Part shown: piece after piece, positions 20,067 through 29,477 of the stretch
Layout of the letters: each line of letters opens with the position of its first letter
Position numbering within the stretch: the stretch's first letter is position 1
Source of the DNA: Streptomyces roseifaciens
GTDB lineage: Bacteria > Actinomycetota > Actinomycetes > Streptomycetales > Streptomycetaceae
Length of the DNA: 64,000 nt
NCBI RefSeq assembly: GCF_001445655.1
Contig: NZ_LNBE01000004.1
Coordinates: 2,480,001-2,544,000, forward strand
Direction of reading: 5' to 3'
Translations under genes and position numbers: made by a program
Notes under the pieces: generated by a model
Seen by the model: only the letters and a program-made list of their open reading frames with translations
The model's database searches: none
What the model was told of the DNA's origin: nothing

Positions 20067-21299
20067 CTATGCGGGGGGTACGACAGCGGACCCCGCAACG
20101 GGCCGCACCGTGAACTCGCCCTCCGCGACCCGGGCCCGCAGCTCCTCCTCCGCCGTCACCTCCGCGGCGTCCCGCACCACCGAGCCGTCGGCGTGCTGCA
20201 GCACGGCGTAGCCCCGGCGCAGCGTCGCCGCCGGGGACAGCGCGACCACGCGCGCGTGCGTGTGCGACAGCTCCGAGTCCGCGCGGTCCAGCAGGTGGCC
20301 GAGCGTGCGGCGCGCCCGGGCGGTCAGCGCGTCGATCCGGTCCTCGCGCTCCTCCACCATCCGCTGCGGGTGCTGCATGCACGGGCGGGCCCGCACCGAC
20401 GCCAGCCCGCGCTCCTCGCGGTCCAGGTGCGCGGTGACGCAGCGCAGGGCGCGCTCGCGCAGCTGCCGGACCCGGACCAGCTCCTCGCCGACGTCGGGCA
20501 CCACGCGCTTCGCCGCGTCCGTCGGCGTGGACGCGCGCAGGTCCGCGACCAGGTCCAGCAGGGGGGAGTCGGGCTCGTGGCCGATCGCGGAGACCACCGG
20601 CGTGCGGCAGGCGGCCACGGTCCGCACCAGGCGCTCGTCGGAGAACGGCAGCAGGTCCTCGACGCTGCCGCCGCCCCGGGCCACGATGATCACGTCCACG
20701 CCGGGGGCCTTGTCGAGCTCCTCGACGGCCTCGATGACGCGCGGCACCGCGTGCACGCCCTGCACGGGCACGTTGCGGATCTCGAAGCGGACGGCGGGCC
20801 AGCGGTGCCGTGCGTTCTCCAGGACGTCCCGCTCGGCGGCCGAGGCGCGGCCGCAGACCAGGCCGATCAGCTGCGGCAGGAACGGCAGCGGCCGCTTGCG
20901 CTCAGCCGCGAACAGCCCCTCCGCCGCCAGCGACTTCTTCAGCTGCTCCAGCCGCGCCAGCAGCTCCCCGACGCCCACCGGCCGGATCTCCGCCGCCCGC
21001 AGCGAGAGCTGACCGCGCGGGGCGTACCACTCGGGCTTGGCGTGCACGACGACGCGCGCGCCCTCCGAGACGATGTCGGCGACCTTGTCGAAGACCGCGC
21101 GGTAGCAGGTGACGGACAGCGAGATGTCGTGCGCCGGATCGCGCAGCGTCAGGAAGACGACACCGGCACCCGGGCGGCGGGAGAGCTGGGTGATCTGCCC
21201 CTCGACCCACACCGCGCCGAGACGGTCGATCCAGCCGCCGATGAGCCGGGACACCTGCCCCACCGGGATCGGGGCGTCGGGGGACGTGTTGAGGGCCAT
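20067..21299 (-). CDS. xseA: Exodeoxyribonuclease VII large subunit
   Basis: This 410-aa protein has an N-terminal OB-fold (about 10-105, [25 protein letters not shown]), then the catalytic domain ([69 protein letters not shown]) and a helical region. ATG 21299 lies 6 nt after TACGCT, so translation is probably leaderless; the longer in-frame start at 21341 would lie upstream of that promoter. Operon with xseB. Confidence 0.96.
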   Translation of the reverse strand: MALNTSPDAPIPVGQVSRLIGGWIDRLGAVWVEGQITQLSRRPGAGVVFLTLRDPAHDISLSVTCYRAVFDKVADIVSEGARVVVHAKPEWYAPRGQLSLRAAEIRPVGVGELLARLEQLKKSLAAEGLFAAERKRPLPFLPQLIGLVCGRASAAERDVLENARHRWPAVRFEIRNVPVQGVHAVPRVIEAVEELDKAPGVDVIIVARGGGSVEDLLPFSDERLVRTVAACRTPVVSAIGHEPDSPLLDLVADLRASTPTDAAKRVVPDVGEELVRVRQLRERALRCVTAHLDREERGLASVRARPCMQHPQRMVEEREDRIDALTARARRTLGHLLDRADSELSHTHARVVALSPAATLRRGYAVLQHADGSVVRDAAEVTAEEELRARVAEGEFTVRPVAGSAVVPPA

Positions 21300-21305
21300 G
21301 GAGTG

Positions 21306-21311
21306 AGCGTA
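21306..21311 (-). promoter_or_regulatory. -10 box TACGCT, leaderless xseA
   Basis: TACGCT ends 6 nt before the xseA ATG on the minus strand. Confidence 0.55.
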
Positions 21312-21466
21312 GTGGGCTCTCACCGGCCGGGGGCCAGGCACGTACGGTCACGCCCTACGGGCATTCCGCCGGACCTTCGCCGCCGCGGCGAGTGACCACC
21401 GCGGTGCAACCCGGCGGTGCCGTACCGCGCCGCAGGGTGGCTGTACCGCGCCTCGCCGCACCGTTC

Positions 21467-22828
21467 CTACGCCGGACCCCCGCGGAACGCCTCCGCCCCC
21501 AGTACCCCCAGCCCCGCCGCCAGCCACACCGCGCCCACGGCCTGCGCCGTGGCCGACGCCTCGACGATCACCGCGATCACCACGGCCAGCCCCAGCAGGG
21601 GCATCACCACGTGCCGTACGGGCCGCAGCTCGCGGCCCCGCCTGCGGACCGCGAACCAGCCGATCACCGACAGGTGCAGCAGCGCGAAGGCCACCAGCGC
21701 ACCCACGTTCACCACCGACACCAGGCGGTCCAGGCCGTCGTCGCGCCGCGCCGCCCACACCGCCGCCACGAGGTTGACCACCGCCGCGCCCAGCAACGCG
21801 ATCCGGGGCACGCCCGAGGCCGGGTCCACCTTCGACAGCAGGCCCGGCAGCCTCCTGTCCCGTGCCATCGCGAACAGCAGCCGCCCCGCCGCGGCCTGCC
21901 CCGCCAGCGCCGCGAACGCCGCCCCGACGGCCTTGCTGACCGCCACCAGGTCGTGCAGCCACGTGCCCGTCGCCGAGTCCACCGTGTCGTAGAACGCCGC
22001 GCCCTGCGCGGCCGGGTCCGCCGCCAGCTCCGCCGCCGACATCGGGGCGAGCAGCGCCGCCAGGTACGTCTGGACCATGAACAGCACGCCCGCCACCGCC
22101 AGGCACGTCATCACCGCCCGGGCGACGCGCTCCGAGCCCCCTGCGGCCTCCTCCGCGAACGCCGCGATCGCGTCGAAGCCCAGGTACGACAGCACCGCCA
22201 CGGACACCGCGGCGACCACCGCGCCCATGGCGAAGTCGCCCTCCCCGGTCAGCGGCGACAGCCAGCCGCGCCGGGCCCCGTGCTCCGCGAGGGCGAACAC
22301 CGCGCACGCCACGAAGACCAGCAGGACCGCGATCTCCATGGCGAGCACCAGGAAGCCGACGACGGCGGCCGTCCGCACGCCCGCCAGGTTCAGGGCGGTC
22401 GTCACCACGACCGCGACGGCCGTCCACACCCACTGCGACACCGACGGCACCAGCGCGTGCAGGGCGATCCCCGAGAAGAGGTAGGCCACCGCGGGGATCA
22501 GGAGGTAGTCCAGCAGCGCCATCCAGCCCGCGATGAACCCAGGGCCCTCGCCGAGCCCCACGCGCGCGTACGTGTAGACCGAGCCGGCCTGCGGGGCGAC
22601 GCGCACCATCTGCGCGTACGAGAAGGCGGTGAAGGCCATCGCGACGGTCGCGACGACGTAGACGAGCGCCACCGCCCCGCGCGACTTCGCGTCCAGCGTG
22701 CCGAAGATGCCCACCGGCGCCATGGGGGCGATGAACAGCATCCCGTAGACGATCAGGTCCCGGAAGGTGAGGGTGCGGTGAAGCTTTCCGTCGGTGCTGC
22801 CGGGTGCTGGGGTCACGGGTGCGGTCAT
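21467..22828 (-). CDS. APC-superfamily amino-acid permease
   Basis: This 453-aa integral membrane protein has about 12 predicted helices and APC landmarks: the first-helix region [78 protein letters not shown], and [30 protein letters not shown]. It probably imports an amino acid or amine with protons; the substrate cannot be read from sequence. It is divergent from ispH with a 98-nt gap. The start is the ATG at 22828 with an AGGGGC-like site upstream. Confidence 0.92.
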   Translation of the reverse strand: MTAPVTPAPGSTDGKLHRTLTFRDLIVYGMLFIAPMAPVGIFGTLDAKSRGAVALVYVVATVAMAFTAFSYAQMVRVAPQAGSVYTYARVGLGEGPGFIAGWMALLDYLLIPAVAYLFSGIALHALVPSVSQWVWTAVAVVVTTALNLAGVRTAAVVGFLVLAMEIAVLLVFVACAVFALAEHGARRGWLSPLTGEGDFAMGAVVAAVSVAVLSYLGFDAIAAFAEEAAGGSERVARAVMTCLAVAGVLFMVQTYLAALLAPMSAAELAADPAAQGAAFYDTVDSATGTWLHDLVAVSKAVGAAFAALAGQAAAGRLLFAMARDRRLPGLLSKVDPASGVPRIALLGAAVVNLVAAVWAARRDDGLDRLVSVVNVGALVAFALLHLSVIGWFAVRRRGRELRPVRHVVMPLLGLAVVIAVIVEASATAQAVGAVWLAAGLGVLGAEAFRGGPA

Positions 22829-22913
22829 GGGCTGCCCCTGGAGGTGACGGAATCGCGGCTTCCGTCATCGTGCCCCACCCGGCCGCCCGCCGCCGGTCGG
22901 CACCGCGGGCCCT

Positions 22914-22919
22914 TACGAT
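22914..22919 (+). promoter_or_regulatory. -10 box TACGAT, leaderless ispH
   Basis: TACGAT ends 7 nt before the ATG at 22927. It overlaps an upstream in-frame ATG (22918), which is therefore unlikely to be the start. Confidence 0.6.
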
Positions 22920-22926
22920 GGACGGC

Positions 22927-23916
22927 ATGACTGCACCCACCGCCCGCAAGGTCCTCCTCGCCGCCCCCCGTGGCTACTGCGCGGGTGTGGACCGCGCCGT
23001 GATCGCCGTCGAGAAGGCCCTGGAGCAGTACGGCGCCCCCGTCTACGTGCGTCATGAGATCGTCCACAACAAGTACGTGGTGAAGACCCTGGAGAAGAAG
23101 GGCGCGATCTTCGTCGACGAGACGGAGGAGGTGCCCGAGGGCAACATCGTCATCTTCTCCGCGCACGGCGTCGCCCCGGTCGTCCACGAGGAGGCCCGGC
23201 GCGGCAAGCTCGCCACCATCGACGCCACCTGCCCGCTGGTCACCAAGGTCCACAAGGAAGCCGTCCGCTTCGCCAAGGACGACTACGACATCCTCCTCAT
23301 CGGCCACGAGGGCCACGAGGAGGTCATCGGCACCAGCGGCGAGGCGCCCGACCACATCACCCTGGTCGACGGCCCCGGCGACGTGGCGAACGTCGAGGTC
23401 CGCGACCCGGACAAGGTCGTCTGGCTCTCCCAGACCACGCTCTCGGTCGACGAGACCATGGAGACGGTCGACGCCCTCAAGGGCCGCTTCCCCAACCTCC
23501 TCTCGCCGCCGAGCGACGACATCTGCTACGCCACGCAGAACCGGCAGATCGCGGTCAAGCAGATGGGCGCCGACGCCGATCTGGTGATCGTCGTCGGCTC
23601 GAAGAACTCCTCCAACTCCGTCCGCCTGGTCGAGGTCGCCCTGGGCGCCGGCGCCAAGGACGCCCACCTGGTGGACTACGCCGACGAGATCGACGAGGCG
23701 TGGCTGGAAGGCGTCGGCACGGTCGGCGTGACCTCGGGCGCCTCCGTCCCGGAGATCCTCGTCGAGGGCGTCCTGGACTGGCTGGCCGAGCGCGGCTACG
23801 GCGACGTCGAGACGATCACCTCCGCCCGGGAGAGCATCACCTTCTCCCTGCCGAAGGAGCTCCGCCGCGACCTGCGCTCGGAGGCCGCGGGGCTGGTCGG
23901 CGGCGACTCCGCCTGA
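22927..23916 (+). CDS. ispH: 4-hydroxy-3-methylbut-2-enyl diphosphate reductase
   Basis: This is the last enzyme of the MEP pathway; it reduces HMBPP to IPP and DMAPP with a [4Fe-4S] cluster. The 329-aa protein shows the three cluster cysteines in [25 protein letters not shown] and [11 protein letters not shown]. It also has [18 protein letters not shown] and the C-terminal [17 protein letters not shown]. The ATG at 22927 is preferred because it sits 7 nt after a TACGAT box. Downstream is polyphosphate glucokinase, which has its own leaderless promoter. Confidence 0.97.
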   Translation: MTAPTARKVLLAAPRGYCAGVDRAVIAVEKALEQYGAPVYVRHEIVHNKYVVKTLEKKGAIFVDETEEVPEGNIVIFSAHGVAPVVHEEARRGKLATIDATCPLVTKVHKEAVRFAKDDYDILLIGHEGHEEVIGTSGEAPDHITLVDGPGDVANVEVRDPDKVVWLSQTTLSVDETMETVDALKGRFPNLLSPPSDDICYATQNRQIAVKQMGADADLVIVVGSKNSSNSVRLVEVALGAGAKDAHLVDYADEIDEAWLEGVGTVGVTSGASVPEILVEGVLDWLAERGYGDVETITSARESITFSLPKELRRDLRSEAAGLVGGDSA

Positions 23917-23963
23917 GGACCCCCGGACCGCGCAGGAACCCTGCATTCATGGCCGCCACGCCG

Positions 23964-23969
23964 TAGCGT
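23964..23969 (+). promoter_or_regulatory. -10 box TAGCGT, leaderless ppgK
   Basis: TAGCGT ends 7 nt before the ATG at 23977. An upstream in-frame GTG (23968) overlaps the box and is disfavoured. Confidence 0.55.
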
Positions 23970-23976
23970 GGTGGCC

Positions 23977-24747
23977 ATGAACGTATTCGGCGTGGACATC
24001 GGCGGATCGGGCATCAAGGGCGCTCCGGTCGACGTGCTGCGGGGCGAGCTCACCCAGGAGCGCTTCAAGGTGCTCACTCCGCAACCGGCGACCCCGGACG
24101 CCGTCGCGGACTCCGTGCGGCAGGTCGTGGAGCACTTCGGCGCGCCCACCGGGCCGGTCGGGGCCACGTTCCCCGGCGTGGTCGTCGGCGGTACGACGCG
24201 TACGGCCGCCAATGTCGACAAGGGCTGGATCGGCCGGGACGCCGCGGGGCTGCTCGGCGAGCGGCTGGGCGCGCCGGTGACCGTGCTGAACGACGCCGAC
24301 GCCGCCGGCCTGGCCGAAATGCACTTCGGGGCGGGCCGCGGCCGGCTCGGCACCGTCATCGTGCTCACCTTCGGCACGGGCATCGGCAGCGCGGTCTTCA
24401 CCGACGGCAAGCTCGTCGCCAACACCGAGCTGGGCCACCTGGAGCTGCAGGGCCACGACGCGGAGACCCGCGCCTCGACCCGGGCCAAGGAGGAGGAGGG
24501 CCTGAAGTGGAACCACTGGGCCCGGCGCGTGGAGCGCTACCTGGCCCACGTGGAGATGCTGTTCTCGCCCGAGCTGTTCGTCATCGGCGGCGGCGTGAGC
24601 CGCAAGGCGGCCAAGTTCCTGCCGCTGATCGAGGGCGTCAGCGCCGAGATCGTGCCTGCGGAGCTGGAGAACAACGCGGGGATCGTTGGGGCCGCGATGG
24701 CTGCTGCCGCTGCGACCGGCGCAGCCGTGCCCGTCTCCGCCGCCTGA
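23977..24747 (+). CDS. ppgK: Polyphosphate glucokinase (ROK family)
   Basis: This 256-aa kinase phosphorylates glucose using polyphosphate or ATP. Motifs are the phosphate-binding VDIGGSGIKGAPVD at the N-terminus, ATFPGVV, the catalytic VLNDADAAGLAEM, VLTFGTGIGSAVF, and GHLELQGHDAE in place of the usual ROK metal site, as in PPGK. Length and motifs match actinobacterial PPGK. Its last 110 bp overlap, on the opposite strand, the 3' end of the next gene. Confidence 0.95.
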   Translation: MNVFGVDIGGSGIKGAPVDVLRGELTQERFKVLTPQPATPDAVADSVRQVVEHFGAPTGPVGATFPGVVVGGTTRTAANVDKGWIGRDAAGLLGERLGAPVTVLNDADAAGLAEMHFGAGRGRLGTVIVLTFGTGIGSAVFTDGKLVANTELGHLELQGHDAETRASTRAKEEEGLKWNHWARRVERYLAHVEMLFSPELFVIGGGVSRKAAKFLPLIEGVSAEIVPAELENNAGIVGAAMAAAAATGAAVPVSAA

Positions 24748-25252
24748 TCAGCACGATCCTGCGCGCCAGCGCGATCAGGGCGGTCAGCAGGGTGCCCGCG
24801 TAGAGCCAGCCCGCGTTCAGCGACAGCAGCGTGACCAGGCCCATGACCTTGGCGCCCGCACCGTCGCCCCCGCCGGCCAGGGGCACGGCGCCCACGGCGA
24901 AGGCGATGGGGGCGGTGACGGGCGCGGTGATCAGGTCGGCCGGCCGCACCCACAGCGCGCACACGGTGCCCGCGAGCAGGAAGAAGAGCCCGTAGAAGGC
25001 AGAGGAGCCGCCCGCCAGGGAGTCCAGCCAGCCGATGCCGAGCATCCACGCGGTGGTGAGCACGCCGCTGCCGAGGCCGGTCAGCCGGGGCGCGGGCAGC
25101 CGCCCCAGGGCCCGCAGCTGCTGCGTGGACGGCCCGCTGCGGGGCCGGCGGACGGCGGCGGCCGGGCCCTGCCCCACGGGGGCCGCGGGCCGCGGCACGG
25201 GAGGGACGCGGCGGGCCTTGCCCTGGGGCGTGCGCGTGCTGGGTTGCTCCAC
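24638..25252 (-). CDS. Small Arg-rich integral membrane protein (DUF6542-like)
   Basis: This 204-aa protein has a Pro/Arg-rich cytosolic N-terminus (about 1-60), four hydrophobic segments between about 62 and 165 (SGVLTTAWMLGIGWLDSL, FYGLFFLLAGTVCALWV, ITAPVTAPIAFAVGAVPLA, VTLLSLNAGWLYAGTLLTALIALA) and a very basic C-terminal tail. The arrangement fits streptomycete DUF6542 proteins of unknown function; the family name is from memory. GTG 25252 lies 6 nt after TAGTTT (leaderless). The coding tail runs 110 bp into the antisense of ppgK. Confidence 0.75.
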   Translation of the reverse strand: MEQPSTRTPQGKARRVPPVPRPAAPVGQGPAAAVRRPRSGPSTQQLRALGRLPAPRLTGLGSGVLTTAWMLGIGWLDSLAGGSSAFYGLFFLLAGTVCALWVRPADLITAPVTAPIAFAVGAVPLAGGGDGAGAKVMGLVTLLSLNAGWLYAGTLLTALIALARRIVLIRRRRRARLRRSQRQQPSRPQRSPRCSPAPQARSRR

Positions 25253-25258
25253 CCGACC

Positions 25259-25264
25259 AAACTA
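25259..25264 (-). promoter_or_regulatory. -10 box TAGTTT, leaderless DUF6542-like gene
   Basis: On the minus strand TAGTTT ends 6 nt before the GTG at 25252. Confidence 0.5.
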
Positions 25265-25367
25265 GGTCGACAAGCGGGAGGAATCCGGCGTTGGACACGC
25301 GGTTTGAGCCACCTTGGCCGTACGTTCGACTGATAGTCCGTACGGGCCCGCCGGACGAGTGGACCCG

Positions 25368-25373
25368 TAGACT
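25368..25373 (+). promoter_or_regulatory. Candidate -10 box TAGACT for ychF
   Basis: TAGACT would start transcription near 25380, giving a leader of about 70 nt. The leader would contain most of the tandem 22-bp repeat at 25376-25419. Confidence 0.4.
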
Positions 25374-25375
25374 GG

Positions 25376-25419
25376 ATGACCGGCCCGGCAGTGGGCCATG
25401 ACCGGCCCGCCAGTGGGCC
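25376..25419 (+). repeat. Tandem 22-bp hairpin repeat in the ychF leader
   Basis: Two contiguous 22-bp units (25376-25397 and 25398-25419) differ at one base. Each contains GGCCC-N6-GGGCC and can fold as its own short hairpin. The repeat ends 33 nt before the ychF start. Confidence 0.75.
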
Positions 25420-25452
25420 GCGGACCCTTTGGAACCTACGGGAAGTCGCCAC

Positions 25453-26541
<1,089 letters not shown>

Positions 26542-26552
26542 CGACCGTGCAG

Positions 26553-26584
26553 GAAGGGCCGGGCTCTGCGGAGCCCGGCCCTTC
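26553..26584. terminator. Perfect 14-bp stem-loop between ychF and the Uma2 gene
   Basis: GAAGGGCCGGGCTC (26553-26566) pairs perfectly with GAGCCCGGCCCTTC (26571-26584) around TGCG. It lies between convergent genes and suits both. Confidence 0.85.
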
Positions 26585-26589
26585 TGCGT

Positions 26590-27171
26590 TCAGCTGCTCC
26601 GAGGTGGTGTGAGCTTGTCCAGGTCGAGGCTGACCTCGAAGGGCACCGGGCGCCGGAGCGAGCCCCGGAAGATGCCGGCGGGCGCGTAGGCGCGGGTCGG
26701 CTCGTCGAGCTCGTAGACGTGGACGACGGGTGCGCCGTGCTCGTCCTCGATGCACCAGTAGTGGGGGATGCCGGCCTCGGCGTACTTGCGGAGCTTCACC
26801 GTGCGGTCGCGGTGGGCGGACTCGGGGGAGACGACCTCGATGACGAGTTGTACCTCGTCGGGGGCGAACCAGGTCCGGTCACCGTTGAAGTCGGCCGTCG
26901 TGACCAGCAGGTCCGGCTCAGGCCGGTTGCGCTGATCGAGCTTGATGGTCATTTCGCGGCCGACTCTGGTGTCCGCGGGTGCCTGTTCCATCAGGGCGAC
27001 GGTGAGCATGGTGACGAGGTGGCCGTGCCACCACCTCTGCGGCGACAGCCTGAAGACAAGCGCTCCATCGATCAGCTCGGTGTGACGCGGTGCCTCGGGG
27101 AGGCGGTCCAGGTCCTCCGCGAACCAGCCTTCCAAACGCGGTGGGCGCATCCAGTCGGGCAGTGCGGTCAT
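26590..27171 (-). CDS. Uma2 family (DUF820) PD-(D/E)XK-type protein
   Basis: This 193-aa protein shows the Uma2 pattern: ELIDGALV near the N-terminus, then RPEPDLLVTTADF (catalytic Asp), VQLVIEVVSPES...DRTVKLRKYAEAGIPHYWCI (the E-x-x-SP strand and KxxxYA helix). Uma2 proteins have a restriction-endonuclease fold and are expanded in Streptomyces and cyanobacteria; their biological role is not established. ATG 27171 lies 6 nt after TACCGT, so it is probably leaderless. Confidence 0.88.
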   Translation of the reverse strand: MTALPDWMRPPRLEGWFAEDLDRLPEAPRHTELIDGALVFRLSPQRWWHGHLVTMLTVALMEQAPADTRVGREMTIKLDQRNRPEPDLLVTTADFNGDRTWFAPDEVQLVIEVVSPESAHRDRTVKLRKYAEAGIPHYWCIEDEHGAPVVHVYELDEPTRAYAPAGIFRGSLRRPVPFEVSLDLDKLTPPRSS

Positions 27172-27177
27172 GGCTTC

Positions 27178-27183
27178 ACGGTA
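27178..27183 (-). promoter_or_regulatory. -10 box TACCGT, leaderless Uma2 gene
   Basis: On the minus strand TACCGT ends 6 nt before the ATG at 27171. Confidence 0.5.
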
Positions 27184-27250
27184 GCGGCCCGCGTCTCGGG
27201 CCGGAGGGGCCGCCGACCCCCGGCCGGAGGAATTCCGGCGATTCGCTGTT

Positions 27251-27283
27251 CATGGCCGGCCGGTCTTTTGGTAGCCGGCCATG
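27251..27283 (-). terminator. 10-bp perfect inverted repeat downstream of carbonic anhydrase
   Basis: CATGGCCGGC (27251-27260) pairs perfectly with GCCGGCCATG (27274-27283) around a 13-nt loop. It is 35 nt beyond the carbonic anhydrase stop and about 70 nt upstream of the Uma2 promoter. A terminator is most likely; an operator is possible. Confidence 0.55.
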
Positions 27284-27318
27284 AGCGACATCGAAGGGGC
27301 CCCCGTCCGTCCGGCGGG

Positions 27319-28062
27319 TCAGGAGCGGGAAGGGGCTCCGGCCAGGACCTCCACCCTGCCCGTGTCGAGGGAGTAGTAGGCGGCGACCACGGCGAGGGCG
27401 CGTTTGCGGACGAGGGGGGCCAGGTCGCGGTTGGAGCGGAGGTCGGCTGCGGTCAGGCGGACCTGGGCGCGGGCCATGCTTTCGACCGGGTCGGAGCCGC
27501 CCTCGCGGACCGCCCGCTCGTACGCCGGCCGCAGTGCCCTTGCGATGGCCTGCAGGTTGCCGGGCAGCGGCTTGTGGTCGCGGAAGGACTTGTAGGCCGC
27601 CTCGACGGCGCCGCAGCGCTGGTGCCCGAGGACCACGATCAGCGGGGTGCCGCTCGTCATGGGCCCGTACTCCACGGAACCGGTGACCACCGGGCCGACC
27701 GCCTGCCCGCCCGTGCGCATCACGTACAGGTCGCCCAGCCCGGTGTCGAAGAGGAGCTCGGGCGGGACGCGGGAGTCGATGCACGACAGGACCGACCCGA
27801 AGGGCTCCTGCGCCTGGGCGACGAACTCGCGCCGGTCCGGATCCCGGTCGGGGTGGTGGAGGTGCCCGCTCACCCAGCGCCTGTTGCCGTCCATCAGCCG
27901 CGCGAAGGCCGCGGCGGGCGTGACCGGCCGTACCTCGTGCGCCAGGCCGGCCGCCGCCCACGGGGCGTCGCTCCTCGCCGAGCACCCCGTGAGCGCGATC
28001 GCGCCGACCGCGAGCCCGCCGGCGAGCAGGGCTCTGCGGTCCGGGTGTTCCGCTCTGTCCAT
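27319..28062 (-). CDS. Exported beta-carbonic anhydrase, Tat/lipoprotein-type signal
   Basis: This 247-aa zinc enzyme hydrates CO2 to bicarbonate. Zinc ligands are C94 in SCIDSRVP and H147/C150 in GHQRCGAVEAA, with the D96-R98 dyad; YVMRTGGQ and GSVEYG also fit the family. The N-terminus MDRAEHPDRRALLAGGLAVGA carries a twin-arginine-like RRALLAG followed by a lipobox LTGC (C27), so the protein is probably exported by Tat and lipidated. The ATG at 28062 has GAGGGGA upstream; the long in-frame extension to 28341 is Pro/Arg-rich and not credible. Confidence 0.92.
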   Translation of the reverse strand: MDRAEHPDRRALLAGGLAVGAIALTGCSARSDAPWAAAGLAHEVRPVTPAAAFARLMDGNRRWVSGHLHHPDRDPDRREFVAQAQEPFGSVLSCIDSRVPPELLFDTGLGDLYVMRTGGQAVGPVVTGSVEYGPMTSGTPLIVVLGHQRCGAVEAAYKSFRDHKPLPGNLQAIARALRPAYERAVREGGSDPVESMARAQVRLTAADLRSNRDLAPLVRKRALAVVAAYYSLDTGRVEVLAGAPSRS

Positions 28063-28455
28063 CGGTTGTTCCCCTCGGTGTGTCGCGGCGCTTCCGTTAC
28101 GCCGCTGACCAGGGCGATTGTTCGGCGCCGCGGGGGAGCGGGGCGGCAGGCGCAAGCGCGTGCGGGCCGCTTTGCCCACCAACGGACCAGCGGGAACCGG
28201 CCAGGGCGGCGGCGGACCCGCCGTCACTCTCTTCCGTAACGGAGCGTGTTTGCGGCGCGTGGGCTGGGTATGCATCGCCCGGTGCATATTTGCGGATGTG
28301 CCGGGGGTGGTTCTCACCGCACGTGTGGGTGCTACTGCCAACTAAGCGTCCCTGAGCTGCAATTCACTACATCTAGTGAATCAATGGCCTTGAGTTGCGG
28401 ACAGCAACCGAGGGTTGCCAAGCTGTTGCGGACTGTCAACCTGTTGGGAGTGGCC
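28063..28455. promoter_or_regulatory. 393-bp divergent intergenic region with several repeats
   Basis: This lies between the carbonic anhydrase gene and the GntR gene and has no credible gene. It holds TATGCA-N8-TGCATA (28269-28288), the perfect palindrome at 28362-28381, and direct repeats TTGCGGAC at 28395-28402 and 28426-28433, exactly 31 bp apart and each able to form a small hairpin with the GTTGC/GCAAC bases next to it. It is AT-richer than its surroundings. Confidence 0.6.
28362..28381. promoter_or_regulatory. Perfect palindrome upstream of the GntR gene
   Basis: ATTCACTA-CATC-TAGTGAAT is a perfect 8-bp inverted repeat with a 4-nt spacer, 74 nt before the GntR start. The size and symmetry suit a dimeric winged-helix regulator, so autoregulation is plausible. 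The same box could overlap the promoter. Confidence 0.6.
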
Positions 28456-29208
28456 GTGGCCTTCGGTGACCAGCCCGCGTACCTTCGAGTGGCCGGCGAT
28501 CTGCGTCAGAAGATCGTCGCCGGTGAGTTGCCGCCGCATACCCGGCTGCCGTCCCAGGCGCGCATCCGCGAGCAGTACGGCGTCTCGGACACCGTGGCCC
28601 TGGAGGCCCGCAAGGTGCTGATGGCGGAGGGCCTGGTGGAGGGCCGGTCCGGTTCCGGCACCTATGTGCGCGAGCAGCCCGTTCCGCGCACCCTCGTCCG
28701 CACGGGGTACCGCCCCGCCGGCGAGTCGACGCCCTTCCGCCAGGAGCAGGCGGACAGCCGGGTCAAGGGCACCTGGGAGTCGCGCAGCGAGCAGGTCCTG
28801 GCCGACGCCGCCGTGGCCCGCCGCCTGCGCATCGCCAAGGGCGACCGCACCATGCGCACCGACTACGTCTTCCGGGCGCAGGGCGAGCCCGTCATGCTCT
28901 CCACCTCCTGGGAGCCCCTGTCCGTCACCGGGCGGACGCCGGTGATGCTCCCCGAGGAGGGGCCGCTGGCGGGCCGCGGCGTGGTCGAGCGGATGGCCGC
29001 CATCGACCTCGTCGTGGACAACGTCGCGGAGGAGGTCGGCGCCCGGCCCGGGCTCGCGGAGGAGGTCCTGGCGCTCGGTGGCGTCCCCGGCCACTGCGTC
29101 GTGGTCGTCACGCGTACGTACTTCGCGGGGGGCTGCCCGGTGGAGACGGCCGAGATCGTCGTCCTGGCCGACCGCTACCGCGTCGCATACCACCTTCCGG
29201 TGAAGTGA
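28456..29208 (+). CDS. GntR family (HutC/UTRA-type) transcriptional regulator
   Basis: This 250-aa regulator has an N-terminal winged HTH (about 5-72: QPAYLRVAGDLRQKIVAGELPPHTRLPSQARIRE.. ..SGSGTYV) and a UTRA effector domain (about 90-245; Y.FRAQGEPVMLSTSWEP, VTRTYFAGGCPVETAEIVVLADRYRVAYHL). The GTG at 28456 is chosen because GGGAG lies 5 nt upstream and homologues start (M/V)AFGDQPAYL. It precedes an amino-acid permease on the same strand, separated by two hairpins, so it may regulate that permease. The ligand is unknown. Confidence 0.9.
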   Translation: MAFGDQPAYLRVAGDLRQKIVAGELPPHTRLPSQARIREQYGVSDTVALEARKVLMAEGLVEGRSGSGTYVREQPVPRTLVRTGYRPAGESTPFRQEQADSRVKGTWESRSEQVLADAAVARRLRIAKGDRTMRTDYVFRAQGEPVMLSTSWEPLSVTGRTPVMLPEEGPLAGRGVVERMAAIDLVVDNVAEEVGARPGLAEEVLALGGVPGHCVVVVTRTYFAGGCPVETAEIVVLADRYRVAYHLPVK

Positions 29209-29217
29209 CCATGACGT

Positions 29218-29260
29218 GAAGACGGCGCCGGGGTGAACTGCCTGCACCGGTGCCGTCTTC
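29218..29260 (+). terminator. Stem-loop after the GntR gene
   Basis: GAAGACGGCGCCGG (29218-29231) pairs with CCGGTGCCGTCTTC (29247-29260), with one G-T pair. It lies 10 nt after the stop codon. Confidence 0.75.
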
Positions 29261-29324
29261 GGCGTGTCCGGGCCCCGCCGAGCGCTCTTTACTCGCGGGT
29301 AAGTAGTGCACGATTTGTCCCATT

Positions 29325-29352
29325 ATGACCCGATGTAATCGGGTCATTTTTT
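29325..29352 (+). terminator. Canonical U-tract hairpin between the GntR gene and the permease
   Basis: ATGACCCGAT-GTA-ATCGGGTCAT (stem 29325-29347) is a perfect 10-bp stem with a 3-nt loop, immediately followed by T5 (29348-29352). This is a textbook Rho-independent terminator, rare in such GC-rich DNA. It may end GntR read-through or act as an attenuator or operator ahead of the permease. Confidence 0.75.
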
Positions 29353-29419
29353 GTGTTGCAAAACTCACATACGCCCAGGTCAGGGGCGTTTCGCGGAATC
29401 CGGTCGTCCAAAACGCTCG

Positions 29420-29425
29420 TACGAT
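29420..29425 (+). promoter_or_regulatory. Candidate -10 box TACGAT for the permease
   Basis: TACGAT lies 52 nt before the TTG start at 29478, giving a leader of about 45 nt. No clear -35 box was seen. Confidence 0.35.
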
Positions 29426-29477
29426 GGCGCGGTTTGTGTCCTGCGTGGGGGAGTAGAGAGAAAAGGAGATCCGGAGC

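Noticed and set aside
28246..28455. N-terminal extension of the GntR regulator to 28246
   Set aside because: The extra 70 residues are Cys/Gly/His-rich, cross the perfect palindrome and repeats, and lie upstream of a good ribosome site and the conserved start.
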